From positions 1 through 64,000 of the forward strand of contig JAEUWC010000029.1 of NCBI GenBank assembly GCA_016786465.1: a DNA stretch of 64,000 nucleotides. The letters are read 5' to 3'. Positions 25,663-34,445 of this stretch are shown here, piece by piece. Numbering within the stretch: the stretch's first letter is position 1; every line of letters begins with the position of its first letter. Under the pieces are notes generated by a model. It did not search any database and was not told the DNA's origin. It saw nothing but the letters and a program-made list of their open reading frames with translations. The stretch comes from Bdellovibrionales bacterium. GTDB taxonomy: Bacteria; Bdellovibrionota; UBA1018. Made by a program: the position numbers and the translations under genes.

Positions 25663-28488
25663 TTACTCGTTTCCTTTTCCGGCGATGGATTCCCTCGCCA
25701 GTTTTCTCCAAAAATCGTCTGTTTCACTTTTCGCCACTTTTTCCAGAATTTTCCTGGATTCCGTTGCGTCAGTCTGTGTTCCCGTCGCGCCCAAGACTCG
25801 CGCGTATTGGTAAAGGATGTGATTCCCACCCAGACCCGCTTCAATCGCAGTCTGGTAGGCGGAAGCCGCTTCTGCTAAGCGCCCCAATTTTTCCAAAATT
25901 TCGCCCTCTAAAACCACTAGCTGCAGTTCGTTCGGTACCGCGGAAACGCCCAAGGTGCGGGTGGTGCAATCGATGCCCGCGGTCGATGCAGGTTTACGGA
26001 AGTTCTTACGAGCACGGCGAATTCCTTCAACGGCCACCCGATTCTGGTCTGTCTTGGCTTGAAGCGAAGCGATCCAAAAATCGATCCGCGCCGCATCTTC
26101 TTGTGTCGAAGGCTTAGCCGTCTTTGGAATCAAAAGCTGCGCCTTCATGGCGTGATCCAAAGCGGCGACAGGTTTCCCTAGTTTTTCGGCCGCCAAACCC
26201 AAGATGATTTCTTTTTCAAACGAATATTCAGATTCAACGGGTACTTCAGAAATCATTTCCACGACGCGGTTGATCTGTTCTTCGGTAGGTTCTTTTGACT
26301 TGGCCGAAGAAGCCGACGTCCGAACATCCGCTGCAATCAACATCCAAAGCGCTTTAGCGTCTGCGAACACCCGTTCAGCCTTCTTGATCTTCTGTTCAAA
26401 GTCTGCCGATTCACCTTCATGGGCGATCGCGCGACCCTTCTTGGACCAGTCCGTTAAGGAATTCGCATATGCGGACGAAAGTTTTGCCCCCAAAGACCCA
26501 AAGCCCATATCCGATGCGATCAAGGACAGCTTCACGATGTAATCCGGATCAACTTCAGACTTCACGATCCGGTTTTCACGCTTTTCGTAAAACTTCAAAG
26601 CGTCGAACTTCTTGCCCGAATCGATCATTTTCAGAATCGCCTTTCTGAATACGGCCGAAGCAATGTGCGTGATTCGGTCTTTTGAAATCGGCTTCAGAGG
26701 TCTTTCTAGTTCAGACAAAGCGATATCGGTGGTGACTTCGGCCGGCGCCAAAGCCGCGTAGGCCTGGACCCTAGCCATCGAGCGAAGGTCGTTGTACTTG
26801 TCCATCATCACGCCACCGGACCCGTTGAATTCGGCAGCCTGCCGATTCAAGAACTTTTCAGCCGATTCCAGGGTGAATCCGCCATGATCGCCGCAAGGAA
26901 GCAAACGAAGGCGCGCTAAGGTTGCTCCGGGGCTGAATGGAAAGCGGTTGATGGTTTGGTACCAGAAATCACGTCCGGGTGACTTTTCCAAAGTGACGTT
27001 CTTTCCACGCGATAGGATTTCACCCAAACGATAGGTCGCTCTCCAGCCTTCAGGAAAGGTTTCGTATTCGTTCAAGAAAGTTCGAAACGCTTCTTCTGCC
27101 CGTGCGTAGTCTTCCAACCAGTACAAGGTTTCCGCACGGTTTAAATGGATCGCGGGGTACTTCTTGGCTTCAACTGGAAAGCGGCGAATTCCCTGAAAAT
27201 AAGTCGCTAGTGCGCGTTCATACTGCTGGCGCTCTAAATAAATGTCGCCCATTCGCATCGCGGCTTCAGACCGCGCCGCAGGATCCGGTCCATTCAAGAC
27301 CACCCACTGGAATTCTTTAGACGCACGTTCGGTCTGCCGAAGATTGTACAAGGCTTCAGCGGCTCCCATATGGAAGGCCCAAGTGTACTTGCTGCTTGGA
27401 TTGTCTTGTAAAAGACGTGTGAAAAGTTCCAGTGCTTGAAGGTGATTGCCGCGTTCATGGGCACGAAGCGCTACGAAAAGCCCCGCGCGCAAAGTGATCG
27501 GGGTCGGCTTTCTTGACTTCAAGATTTCACGGAAAGTCAGTTCAGCATCTTCGACATGACGAAGCTTCACTTGTGCGTTCCCTTTTAGGAAAAGCATCAG
27601 TTCCGTGTAAGACGACATCGGATGTTCGGTCTGAAAAAATTCGCTGGTACGAATCACCAAGGCCGGGCGGCCCTGGCGATAAAGTTCGTGAGCCAATCGA
27701 ACATATTGAGCATCGCGCGCAGCAGATTTGGGCTCAATGAATTCATAGTCCGTGTCCGCAACCTGGGTCGGAAACCAGCGCGAAAAGTCGAATCTTTCGT
27801 GAACAGGCGCGAATGGCAGAACGACTTCAGTGTCTTGATTCAAGGGCTGACGACAAAAGCGTCCCAGATCTTCGGCTTCGGCTTTTCTTTGAATCGCGGC
27901 AATCTTGCGATTCTGGCGGGCGTGCCGTTCGTCTTCCATCTTCTTGGCTTCGGCCAAACGTTTCTCGCGCGCCTTCCAAGCCTCAAGTTCTCCGATGGTC
28001 TGGCCCTTCTTGGGCCAGAAATCGACGACGTAGCGATACGGTCCCTTTTCACGGTAATCAAACTTTTCCATGGAAGGATCGACCGGACGGTCCTTTCCTT
28101 CTGGGAATCTCCATTGACCGACCATCTTGACCCCTTTTGGGGTTTCAATGAACTCGACGCTCTTGACTCGGTCATCGACCAATCGTTTGGCGTATTCTTT
28201 GGCCCACTCGGATTCTCCACCCACTGGGGCGCCCAGGTCTGTCAACCACCAGCTTTTCAGCAGAACTTCAAAGCCGCCTCGGACATCCTTCCAGTCCAAA
28301 GAAATGGATTCATCCAAGCGGAAGACCAGGCGTGAATGAGTCTTAAACGTATGAATTTGAATCGATTGAAAGTCGTCGCTTGCGTCGCCATTGGCAAAGG
28401 CGCCGGTTGCTGACAAGAAAAGGGCAATCGCCAATGTTTTGGCCAAATGCCTTACTGTGAATTGGTCGCGTCCTGCTTCCATCCCCAC
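25663..28488 (-). CDS. Secreted TPR-repeat protein heading the flagellar operon
   Basis: A 941-residue protein with a signal peptide (about 1-33). A beta-rich N-terminal region (about 38-165: IQIHTFKTHSRLVFRLDE ... YRYVVDFWPKKG) resembles an AMIN-type domain. A charged coiled coil with KAREKRLAEAKKMEDERHARQNRK follows, then many TPR-like helical pairs to the C-terminus. It is probably periplasmic and helps protein assembly there. The gene follows a near-consensus sigma-54 promoter at 28560-28575 and precedes the sigma-54 activator, so it is likely part of flagellar control or assembly. Exact function unknown. An ATG two codons downstream is an alternative start. Confidence 0.85.
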   Translation of the reverse strand: MGMEAGRDQFTVRHLAKTLAIALFLSATGAFANGDASDDFQSIQIHTFKTHSRLVFRLDESISLDWKDVRGGFEVLLKSWWLTDLGAPVGGESEWAKEYAKRLVDDRVKSVEFIETPKGVKMVGQWRFPEGKDRPVDPSMEKFDYREKGPYRYVVDFWPKKGQTIGELEAWKAREKRLAEAKKMEDERHARQNRKIAAIQRKAEAEDLGRFCRQPLNQDTEVVLPFAPVHERFDFSRWFPTQVADTDYEFIEPKSAARDAQYVRLAHELYRQGRPALVIRTSEFFQTEHPMSSYTELMLFLKGNAQVKLRHVEDAELTFREILKSRKPTPITLRAGLFVALRAHERGNHLQALELFTRLLQDNPSSKYTWAFHMGAAEALYNLRQTERASKEFQWVVLNGPDPAARSEAAMRMGDIYLERQQYERALATYFQGIRRFPVEAKKYPAIHLNRAETLYWLEDYARAEEAFRTFLNEYETFPEGWRATYRLGEILSRGKNVTLEKSPGRDFWYQTINRFPFSPGATLARLRLLPCGDHGGFTLESAEKFLNRQAAEFNGSGGVMMDKYNDLRSMARVQAYAALAPAEVTTDIALSELERPLKPISKDRITHIASAVFRKAILKMIDSGKKFDALKFYEKRENRIVKSEVDPDYIVKLSLIASDMGFGSLGAKLSSAYANSLTDWSKKGRAIAHEGESADFEQKIKKAERVFADAKALWMLIAADVRTSASSAKSKEPTEEQINRVVEMISEVPVESEYSFEKEIILGLAAEKLGKPVAALDHAMKAQLLIPKTAKPSTQEDAARIDFWIASLQAKTDQNRVAVEGIRRARKNFRKPASTAGIDCTTRTLGVSAVPNELQLVVLEGEILEKLGRLAEAASAYQTAIEAGLGGNHILYQYARVLGATGTQTDATESRKILEKVAKSETDDFWRKLARESIAGKGNE

Positions 28489-28559
28489 CTAGTCCACTGA
28501 TCGACCCGTTGAAAAGAGCCTTCTTGGCTCCCTGGGAAGATCCCCTCGGGGAATACTTA

Positions 28560-28575
28560 AGCAAATGGGGTGCCA
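28560..28575 (-). promoter_or_regulatory. Sigma-54 promoter for the flagellar operon
   Basis: On the minus strand the sequence is TGGCACCCCATTTGCT. It matches the -24/-12 consensus TGGCACGNNNNTTGCW at all fixed positions except the seventh, with the required GG and GC spacing. It lies 72 bp upstream of the TPR gene start. Its predicted transcript leader (from about 28549) contains two short hairpins (28516-28530 and 28541-28552). Confidence 0.75.
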
Positions 28576-28685
28576 TCATTTTTGGACTGACGCACCGAGG
28601 GATCTTTTTGACCGAAGTCCGTGTTCCAGTGGGCAAAAGCGTCCTGGGCAAGCTTCGCAGGTCGGCAGCAAAAGGAGCGGCTTTT

Positions 28686-28713
28686 TTGACCCTCTCGCCA
28701 AAAAGACGACAAT
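28686..28713 (+). promoter_or_regulatory. Possible sigma-70 promoter for the Mla operon
   Basis: TTGACC, 16 bases, then GACAAT, about 37 bp before the ATG at 28751. The hexamers match the consensus at five and four of six positions. No other good promoter is visible in the divergent gap. Confidence 0.4.
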
Positions 28714-28750
28714 TTACGCCGAGACTTTGACAGAGTAGTATCAAAAGAAA

Positions 28751-29374
28751 ATGAGTTGGCTTCCCAGATTCTTCCTACTTCCTTTGGTTCTGATTTTGCT
28801 CTTGGCATCGGGCTGTTCTCTTCTATTTGGAAGAGTGAAACCGATCGCACAGAAAACCAGCGATTACCAATATGCCGATCTTTCTAAAAAAGACCCCGAT
28901 TGGATTCGGCTTCACCAAAACCAAAGCGACGGGGATCCGGGGTCCAAAATTCCCGGAGAAACGGAAGCTTCCGCATCGGATGAAAACCTAGAAGAAGGCG
29001 TGGATGTTTTTGACGTCAGCTTTCAATCCAAGAAAACTGCTTCGACGATCGCGTTAACCACCAGCTGCCGCCCACGCTATTCGATCAAGAACGAAGGTCA
29101 GATTTTTCCGGAACTGAAAGATTACATGCAGCAGCTTCTGCTGGGAATCACAGCAGTTACTGAACGTTTAGATGAAGAAACCGAAGTGGCAGGAATTCCT
29201 GCCCTTCAGACCACGGTCGTCGGCAAGATGCAGGATCAACCCATCAAGATTCGGGCGGTCGTCTTGAAAAAAAGGGCCTGCCTTTACGACTTGGTCTATA
29301 TCACCAAGCCCCGTCATTTTTCTGACCAAGAAAAGTTCTTCCTGATTTTCCGAGATTCCATCGTCATCCCCTGA
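28751..29374 (+). CDS. Unknown lipoprotein at the head of the Mla operon
   Basis: A 207-residue lipoprotein precursor: hydrophobic signal and lipobox LASGC with the cysteine at residue 22. The mature part is acidic in its first half and has a folded C-terminal region (about 95-207) with no motif I recognise. It is followed 21 bp later by the Mla permease gene, so it may be an accessory part of the lipid transport system or an outer-membrane partner. This is inferred from position only. Confidence 0.82.
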   Translation: MSWLPRFFLLPLVLILLLASGCSLLFGRVKPIAQKTSDYQYADLSKKDPDWIRLHQNQSDGDPGSKIPGETEASASDENLEEGVDVFDVSFQSKKTASTIALTTSCRPRYSIKNEGQIFPELKDYMQQLLLGITAVTERLDEETEVAGIPALQTTVVGKMQDQPIKIRAVVLKKRACLYDLVYITKPRHFSDQEKFFLIFRDSIVIP

Positions 29375-29395
29375 ATTTAGGTTTATTCTGGGTGA

Positions 29396-30226
29396 ATGAT
29401 CACGGATCGTTCCTTGCCCAAGAACACTTCCTTTTTGGAAAACGTTCTGATTCGCTCGACCCGCAACCTGACCGAGACCGTTCATTTTGGCGGTGGCTTC
29501 GGACTTTTGGTTTATCAAACTTTTCGCGAAATGTTTCAACGCCCCTTCTATTTCCGCTTGGCGGTAGACCAGACCTATAAGATCGGCGTGGAATCATTTC
29601 AATTGGTCATGGTCACCGCACTTGCGACTGGATCCGTGATGGCGCTTCAGTTTGGTTTCGGACTAGCCCGCTTCGGTGGCAAACTTTACGTCCCGAAAAT
29701 CGCAGCTTTGACGATCCTTCGTGAAATGGGACCGGTCTTTACTAGCCTTTTGGTCGCGGGTCGAATTGGTTCAGGAATCGCGTCCGAAGTCGCATCGATG
29801 AAAGTGACCCAGCAGATCGACGCCATTCGCGCGCTGGGCACCAGCCCCATTAAGAAGATCGTGATCCCTAGGCTTTTGGCCTGCATGATTGCGCTTCCGA
29901 TTTTGACCTTGTTTGCGGATTTCATCGCACTTTTCGGCGCGACCTTGGTTGGAAAGCTAGAACTGGGAATCAATTCTGAATACTTTCTGGCCAAAATCAT
30001 CGAAACGCTAAAGATCGAAGACCTATTGACTGGAATGGCCAAGACTTCGGTTTTCGCGTTCTTTATTGCCTTCACCGCCTGTTGGCGGGGCCTGAACACC
30101 GAAGGCGGAACTCAGGGTGTGGGTAACACCACCACTTGGGTCGTCGTCACCAGCAGTATTTTCATCATGATCAGTGATTTCTTCTTAACGAAGTTCTTCA
30201 TTCTGACGGTCTTTCCAAAATTCTAA
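29396..30226 (+). CDS. mlaE: MlaE-type ABC permease (lipid asymmetry)
   Basis: A 276-residue permease. The conserved MlaE segment EMGPVFTSLLVAGRIGSGIASEVASM and IDAIRALGTSP are present, with five or so hydrophobic segments. MlaE forms the inner-membrane channel of the Mla phospholipid transporter together with MlaF and MlaD. The stop shares one base with the start of mlaF. Confidence 0.93.
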   Translation: MITDRSLPKNTSFLENVLIRSTRNLTETVHFGGGFGLLVYQTFREMFQRPFYFRLAVDQTYKIGVESFQLVMVTALATGSVMALQFGFGLARFGGKLYVPKIAALTILREMGPVFTSLLVAGRIGSGIASEVASMKVTQQIDAIRALGTSPIKKIVIPRLLACMIALPILTLFADFIALFGATLVGKLELGINSEYFLAKIIETLKIEDLLTGMAKTSVFAFFIAFTACWRGLNTEGGTQGVGNTTTWVVVTSSIFIMISDFFLTKFFILTVFPKF

Positions 30227-30990
30227 TGAGCGCAAAGTCACAAGAACCCAAAGAAGAAGTCGCCTTGGAACTAAAGGGAATCCGAAAATCTTTCGGAGAA
30301 AAAAAGGTTCACCAGGGTGTCAGCTTCCAACTGAAACGCGGAGAAATCTTGGGGCTTTTCGGCGGATCTGGAACCGGAAAAAGCGTGGTCCTTCGTTCGA
30401 TCATCGGGCTTGAACAGCCCGATGAAGGCGAAATCTGGTTTGGTGGAACTGATGTGTCCAAACTTTCAGAAGAAGAAATGACTCCGGTACGCACGCGAAT
30501 GGCGTACGTCTTTCAAAACGGAGCACTTTTCGATTCATTGACCGTCGAAGAAAACCTTTCCTACCCTCTTCAAGAACACACGAAGATGACCGAAAGCCAA
30601 ATCAAGAAGAAGGTCAATGAAATGCTGGAACTGATCGACATGGTTGGATCCAACGACCTTTTACCGGCGGAACTTTCGGGTGGGATGCAGAAGCGGGCGG
30701 GTTTGGCTCGGGCCATTATTCTGGATCCCGAGGTCATTCTTTTTGATGAACCCACAGCCGGCCTGGACCCAGTCAACACCAAGCGCCTGATCGGAAATAT
30801 TTTGAAGCTAAAAAAGCGCGGCATTACCGGAATTTTCGTCACGCACGACATTCCGGCAGCTTTTGAAATCGCCGATCGAATCGCGATTTTATATAACGGA
30901 AAAATTCACGTGATTGATTCAGTGGATGAAATCAAGAAGTCCAAAGACCCACTGGTTCAGTCTTTCGTCTCAGGAACTTTCGAGGACTAA
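30226..30990 (+). CDS. mlaF: MlaF-type ABC ATPase
   Basis: A 254-residue ABC ATPase. Walker A GGSGTGKS (near 45-52), ABC signature LSGGMQKR, Walker B VILFDEPTAGLD and the H-loop THD are all present, so it should be active. It powers the Mla lipid transporter. It begins at the overlapping stop of mlaE. Confidence 0.93.
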   Translation: MSAKSQEPKEEVALELKGIRKSFGEKKVHQGVSFQLKRGEILGLFGGSGTGKSVVLRSIIGLEQPDEGEIWFGGTDVSKLSEEEMTPVRTRMAYVFQNGALFDSLTVEENLSYPLQEHTKMTESQIKKKVNEMLELIDMVGSNDLLPAELSGGMQKRAGLARAIILDPEVILFDEPTAGLDPVNTKRLIGNILKLKKRGITGIFVTHDIPAAFEIADRIAILYNGKIHVIDSVDEIKKSKDPLVQSFVSGTFED

Positions 30991-30994
30991 AAAA

Positions 30995-31816
30995 ATGGCA
31001 AAGCACGATCTAGAAATCAAAGTCGGGATATTCGTCACACTGGGTACCGCACTGACGATGTTTGCGATCTTGCTTTTAGGCGGCGCCGACAGCATTTTCA
31101 AAAGAAGCGTTTCCTATTCTTTGCACTTCCCTGCGGTGGACGGATTGATCGTGGGGGCAAAGGTGGTCATCGGGGGTCTGACCATCGGCGCGGTCAGCGA
31201 CTTTGAATTGGATGAACAGTCCAAGAACATCAAAGTGACTTTGAAGGTCGAAAAGAAATTTGAAAACTGGATCCGAGAAGACAGCATGGCCGAAATGCTG
31301 ACCCAAGGCGTGTTGGGCGATAAGTACCTTTCCATCACCAGCGGAACACCGGACAAGCCGCAGGTCAAAGACGGGGCAGAAATCCCTGTGCGCCCCACCA
31401 AAGATATTTCCCAGTTTCTAACCAAGGGTGATCAGTTGATGGTCAACTTAAACGGGATCGCATCCAGCCTGGATCGGATCCTGAAAAGTTTTGAAGCTGC
31501 AAATCGCAGCGATAAAACCTTCGAAGGCCTTGCCCAGACTGCGAAGAACCTGGCCAGCGCGACTCACAAATTGGATAACAGCACGCTAAAAAACCTGAAC
31601 GGTATCCTAGAAAAGATCAACAGCGGCACGGGAACCTTGGGTGCACTGATCAATGACCCAAGCTTGTACTATGATGCGCGTGCACTTTTGGGCGGAGCCA
31701 ACCGAAATCGAATCGTACGTAACTTGGTTCGTCAGACGATCAAGGATGGCGAAGACGGTGCCGCAGCTGCTGCGGCCGCAAACGAACCTGCCCCAAAAAA
31801 ATCCAAGCGCCCTTAA
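30995..31816 (+). CDS. mlaD: MlaD-type MCE-domain protein
   Basis: A 273-residue MCE protein. It has a single N-terminal membrane helix (about 9-28), an MCE domain (about 35-115) with VDGLIVGAKVVIGGLTIGAVSDFEL and LGDKYLSIT, then a long helical region and an Ala/Lys-rich tail. MlaD forms the periplasmic ring that carries lipids. I take the ATG at 30995, five bases after the mlaF stop; an earlier start would lie inside mlaF. MlaB and MlaC are not in the window. Confidence 0.92.
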   Translation: MAKHDLEIKVGIFVTLGTALTMFAILLLGGADSIFKRSVSYSLHFPAVDGLIVGAKVVIGGLTIGAVSDFELDEQSKNIKVTLKVEKKFENWIREDSMAEMLTQGVLGDKYLSITSGTPDKPQVKDGAEIPVRPTKDISQFLTKGDQLMVNLNGIASSLDRILKSFEAANRSDKTFEGLAQTAKNLASATHKLDNSTLKNLNGILEKINSGTGTLGALINDPSLYYDARALLGGANRNRIVRNLVRQTIKDGEDGAAAAAAANEPAPKKSKRP

Positions 31817-31867
31817 TCTTTTCACTGTAGACTTATTCCTAATCGAAAAACATCGAAAGGAAACTTC

Positions 31868-32179
31868 ATGAAATCAATCATTACGATGACTGCTTTTGCC
31901 GTGATCATGTCTGGATGTGCTGGAATGTTGCCAAACAAAGGCGGAATGGGCTCGCTGTACTTGGATGCTAAAGATTCATTCTTGGTCGGCACCGGAACCG
32001 GAAGCAAAACCGGCCGCGCTTGCCAACAAAACATCTTGGGCGCTTACACCACCGGCGACGCTTCGGTTGAAGCTGCTAAGAAAGCTGGCGGAATCAAGAA
32101 CATTGCGTCGGTCGACAACGAGTACAAGAACATCTTGGGCGTCTATTCAACCTACTGCACGGTCGCGACCGGAAACTAA
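31868..32179 (+). CDS. TRL-like family lipoprotein
   Basis: A 103-residue precursor with a lipobox MSGC at residue 17. The mature part has the TRL-like pattern: GSKTGRACQQNILGAYTTGDASVEAAKKAGGI ... IASVDNEYKNILGVYSTYCT. This family was named from a tRNA-associated locus; its function is not known. The strong ribosome binding site AAAGGAAAC precedes it. It ends before a bidirectional terminator. Confidence 0.85.
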   Translation: MKSIITMTAFAVIMSGCAGMLPNKGGMGSLYLDAKDSFLVGTGTGSKTGRACQQNILGAYTTGDASVEAAKKAGGIKNIASVDNEYKNILGVYSTYCTVATGN

Positions 32180-32203
32180 GTTTTACTTAGGTCCTGAAAA
32201 ATC

Positions 32204-32240
32204 AAAACGCCCATCGATTCATTGAACCGATGGGCGTTTT
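32204..32240. terminator. Bidirectional terminator
   Basis: Perfect 13-bp arms AAAACGCCCATCG and CGATGGGCGTTTT around an 11-base loop, with A- and T-rich flanks. It can end the plus-strand TRL-like gene and the minus-strand rpmE2-rpsR unit. Confidence 0.9.
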
Positions 32241-32265
32241 CTTTTAATCCAATTGAGTAAACGAA

Positions 32266-32568
32266 TTAAAGATTTTCGTGGCGATCCGAAATCGGCAAAA
32301 GTGCCAACTGGCGAGCGCGCTTCACAGCGGTCGTTAGCTTGCGCTGTTGCTTTCGGCTTAGACGAGAAACGCGAGCTGGAACGATCTTTCCGCCTTCAGC
32401 CAAGAATTGCTTCAAGCCGTCCGTGTCTTTGTAATCAAAAACAAGATCCACTGCTGGGCGGAAACGACGACGGCGAAACTCGCGGTCTTCACCTTTTTCA
32501 CCCTTGTCGCCTTTTTCAGCGCGATCGCGGCCTTTTGCTTCCATTTCAGTTCCTTCTTTGCGTGCCAT
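32266..32568 (-). CDS. rpsR: Ribosomal protein bS18
   Basis: A 100-residue bS18. The core [48 protein letters not shown] is typical. It has a 30-residue charged N-terminal extension (Glu/Lys/Asp/Gly-rich) and no cysteine in the zinc-ligand region, so it is a zinc-free form. It lies 9 bp after rpmE2. The usual partner rpsF is not adjacent. Confidence 0.95.
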   Translation of the reverse strand: MARKEGTEMEAKGRDRAEKGDKGEKGEDREFRRRRFRPAVDLVFDYKDTDGLKQFLAEGGKIVPARVSRLSRKQQRKLTTAVKRARQLALLPISDRHENL

Positions 32569-32577
32569 GGATGAACC

Positions 32578-32823
32578 TTACTTCTTTCCGTATTTGCGGT
32601 TGAAACGCTCGACCCGACCCTGAGTGTCCATCAGCTTTTCTTTGCCGGTGAAGAAGGGGTGAGATGCGCTTGAAATTTCCATTTTCAGGACGGGATATTC
32701 TTTTCCGTCTTCCCATTTCACGGTGTCTTTGGTGTTCGCCGTGCTGCGGGTCAAGATCGAAAATCCGCTAGAGACGTCTTGAAAAACCACTTCACGATAA
32801 ATGGGGTGAATGCCTTGTTTCAT
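32578..32823 (-). CDS. rpmE2: Ribosomal protein bL31, type B
   Basis: An 81-residue bL31 of type B, starting [14 protein letters not shown] and containing [30 protein letters not shown]. It lacks the CxxC zinc pair of type A. It heads a two-gene unit with rpsR. Its ribosome binding site AGGA lies in the 3' arm of a 9-bp dyad (see 32828-32875). Confidence 0.95.
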   Translation of the reverse strand: MKQGIHPIYREVVFQDVSSGFSILTRSTANTKDTVKWEDGKEYPVLKMEISSASHPFFTGKEKLMDTQGRVERFNRKYGKK

Positions 32824-32827
32824 AATT

Positions 32828-32875
32828 CTAAGTCCTAAATTTGTTAAATGAGCGTAGGGATTTATAAGGACTTAG
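32828..32875 (-). promoter_or_regulatory. 9-bp dyad at the rpmE2 promoter and ribosome binding site
   Basis: Arms CTAAGTCCT (32828-32836) and AGGACTTAG (32867-32875) are perfect complements separated by 30 bp. The arm next to the gene contains the Shine-Dalgarno sequence AGGACTT. A TATAAA -10 element lies inside (32861-32866), with a weak TTGCAA -35 about 15 bases upstream. It may be a two-site operator or, if transcription starts earlier, a hairpin that hides the ribosome binding site. Confidence 0.55.
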
Positions 32876-32929
32876 GGGTCTTTGCAAGGAAGAAAACGGC
32901 GGGCCGCACGACCTTTTTAACAGATATAA

Positions 32930-34093
32930 TTAGTCAGTTATTGCCGCCGCTGCACCGGCAATCTGCTTTTTCAAGCCCCGCGCCGCTTCGGTATAGCCGC
33001 CGTTATTGCCGTCGACAAAGTGCAGGTGCTTTCCCTGGCGATCAAAGACCAGACAGGTCAGAAGCGCTTCTTTGGCGACATGGATCCCATAGAAAACGCG
33101 GCCTTTTTCGTACTGCCCTTCCAAATAGGCCAGTAGCTGATCGCGCTGGGCTTTGGACCCATCTAGAATCATACGAAGGGTTTCATCAAATTTCCGATCA
33201 TCCGACTGGGTTGGGATTTCCGAAAAATACCGACCCCAATCCACACCAAAAAGCCGAAGGCCTAGCTTAAAGACCCAAACCCAAAGAAAATTGAAAAACC
33301 AAAGTCCCCAAACGGTTTTGGTGGGTTGGCCTTTGACCTTCACTTCGCCCATCAGTTTCTTTGGGTTCAGCGCCAATTTCAGGGATTTCGCCTGAATGGG
33401 CTTGGCGGCTTTGCCGTAAATTTCGTCGATTTTCTTGGTGATCGACAGGTAGTGCGCGTTTTGTTCTTCAAAGTCGTCGACCCGGCTTTTGATGATCAGG
33501 GACACGATCTCGCCATTCTGATTTTTCACCGGGTTCCAACGGCACTCCAGGCCCGTAAAATCAGCATGGGGCGGGAAATCCAATGGAACACTATAGGCGT
33601 CCGACGTCACGGGGTCTTTGACCAGCTTTTCAGCTAGGCTGATCCCGCCACCCGAAAGCATGGCTTGATGGACTGTTTCAGACAACTTCATCTTCAGGAC
33701 TCCAACGTCCAGGCCGGCATCCAAAATTTCTTTCATGGGAACCAACGCCACCCGAAGCTCAAGTCCGAAGGATTCCCTAGCCATCTTTCTAGCCCCCGCC
33801 AAAGCCCCCTTAACTGGGTCTAGGCGTGATCCAGGAACCAACAGGGTTGCTCCATCCCCCCCAAAGACATAAGGGATTTCGACGTCTTTTAGGGCGTTCA
33901 CACAGGCAATCACGGTGGCTGCCCCAACCAGATTGACGTTTCGGTACTGCCCCTGGGCAATTGCCGCGGTCGACCCCCGGACGTCCGAAAGGGCGATCCA
34001 CCAGTCTTCGGGTAACCCTTGATAAAACTGCGACTGAAAGGCGGTTTGAAAGCGATCACGCGCCTTAAGGCTGGAATAGAAGGTTTCGGCCAT
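32930..34093 (-). CDS. DUF3095 family protein (cyclase-like fold)
   Basis: A 387-residue protein with the DUF3095 hallmarks: ALSDVRGSTAAIAQGQYRNVNLVGAATVIA near residues 34-64, YVFGGDGATLLVP near 75-87, and a C-terminal CLVFD region. The N-terminal half looks like a nucleotide-cyclase fold (D-x-R-G-S-T and GGDGATLL), which makes a nucleotide-related activity plausible but unproven. A short hydrophobic stretch (about 265-285) may be a membrane segment. It is a single gene with a long gap on both sides filled by ribosomal genes. Confidence 0.85.
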   Translation of the reverse strand: MAETFYSSLKARDRFQTAFQSQFYQGLPEDWWIALSDVRGSTAAIAQGQYRNVNLVGAATVIACVNALKDVEIPYVFGGDGATLLVPGSRLDPVKGALAGARKMARESFGLELRVALVPMKEILDAGLDVGVLKMKLSETVHQAMLSGGGISLAEKLVKDPVTSDAYSVPLDFPPHADFTGLECRWNPVKNQNGEIVSLIIKSRVDDFEEQNAHYLSITKKIDEIYGKAAKPIQAKSLKLALNPKKLMGEVKVKGQPTKTVWGLWFFNFLWVWVFKLGLRLFGVDWGRYFSEIPTQSDDRKFDETLRMILDGSKAQRDQLLAYLEGQYEKGRVFYGIHVAKEALLTCLVFDRQGKHLHFVDGNNGGYTEAARGLKKQIAGAAAAITD

Positions 34094-34223
34094 CTGCCCC
34101 CAGTTTACCTGAATACTTGCAAAAGACCTGAAAGATCGATAAGCAGTCGGTTCTCAAAAAATTTTGAACCGTGCTGGTCATACCGGCGCGAGACCCCGTA
34201 GACCTAAAGAAAGAGACCTAGCC

Positions 34224-34445
34224 ATGGCAGTTCCTAAGAAAAAAGTATCCAAAAGCCGCCGCAACATGCGCCGCTTTTCAACCGCTTACAAACTGGACCC
34301 AATCACCTTGGTGACCAGCCCGATTGACCAAGAAAAAACCCGCCCACACCGCATTACCCGCGCTCAGTTGGCGAGCGGCCGTTACTTGGAAGCCACCGCT
34401 TCTTACAAAAAGAAGAACAAGACTTCCGCAAGCCCAAAGGCTTAA
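34224..34445 (+). CDS. rpmF: Ribosomal protein bL32
   Basis: A 73-residue bL32. MAVPKKKVSKSRRNMRRF is the family start, and EKTRPHRITRAQLASGRYL is in the usual place of the zinc ribbon, but all four cysteines are missing, so it is a zinc-free form. About 13 residues longer than common bL32. It is followed directly by a strong terminator. The usual rpmF-plsX order is not kept here. Confidence 0.93.
   Translation: MAVPKKKVSKSRRNMRRFSTAYKLDPITLVTSPIDQEKTRPHRITRAQLASGRYLEATASYKKKNKTSASPKA

Noticed and set aside
27622-28335. 237-residue open frame antisense to the TPR gene
   Set aside because: No ribosome binding site or motifs; the other strand has a signal peptide and regular TPR helices.
32828-32875. 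Zur box before rpmE2
   Set aside because: The dyad does not match the known Zur consensus (GAAATGTTATANTATAACATTTC-like), and its arms are 30 bp apart.
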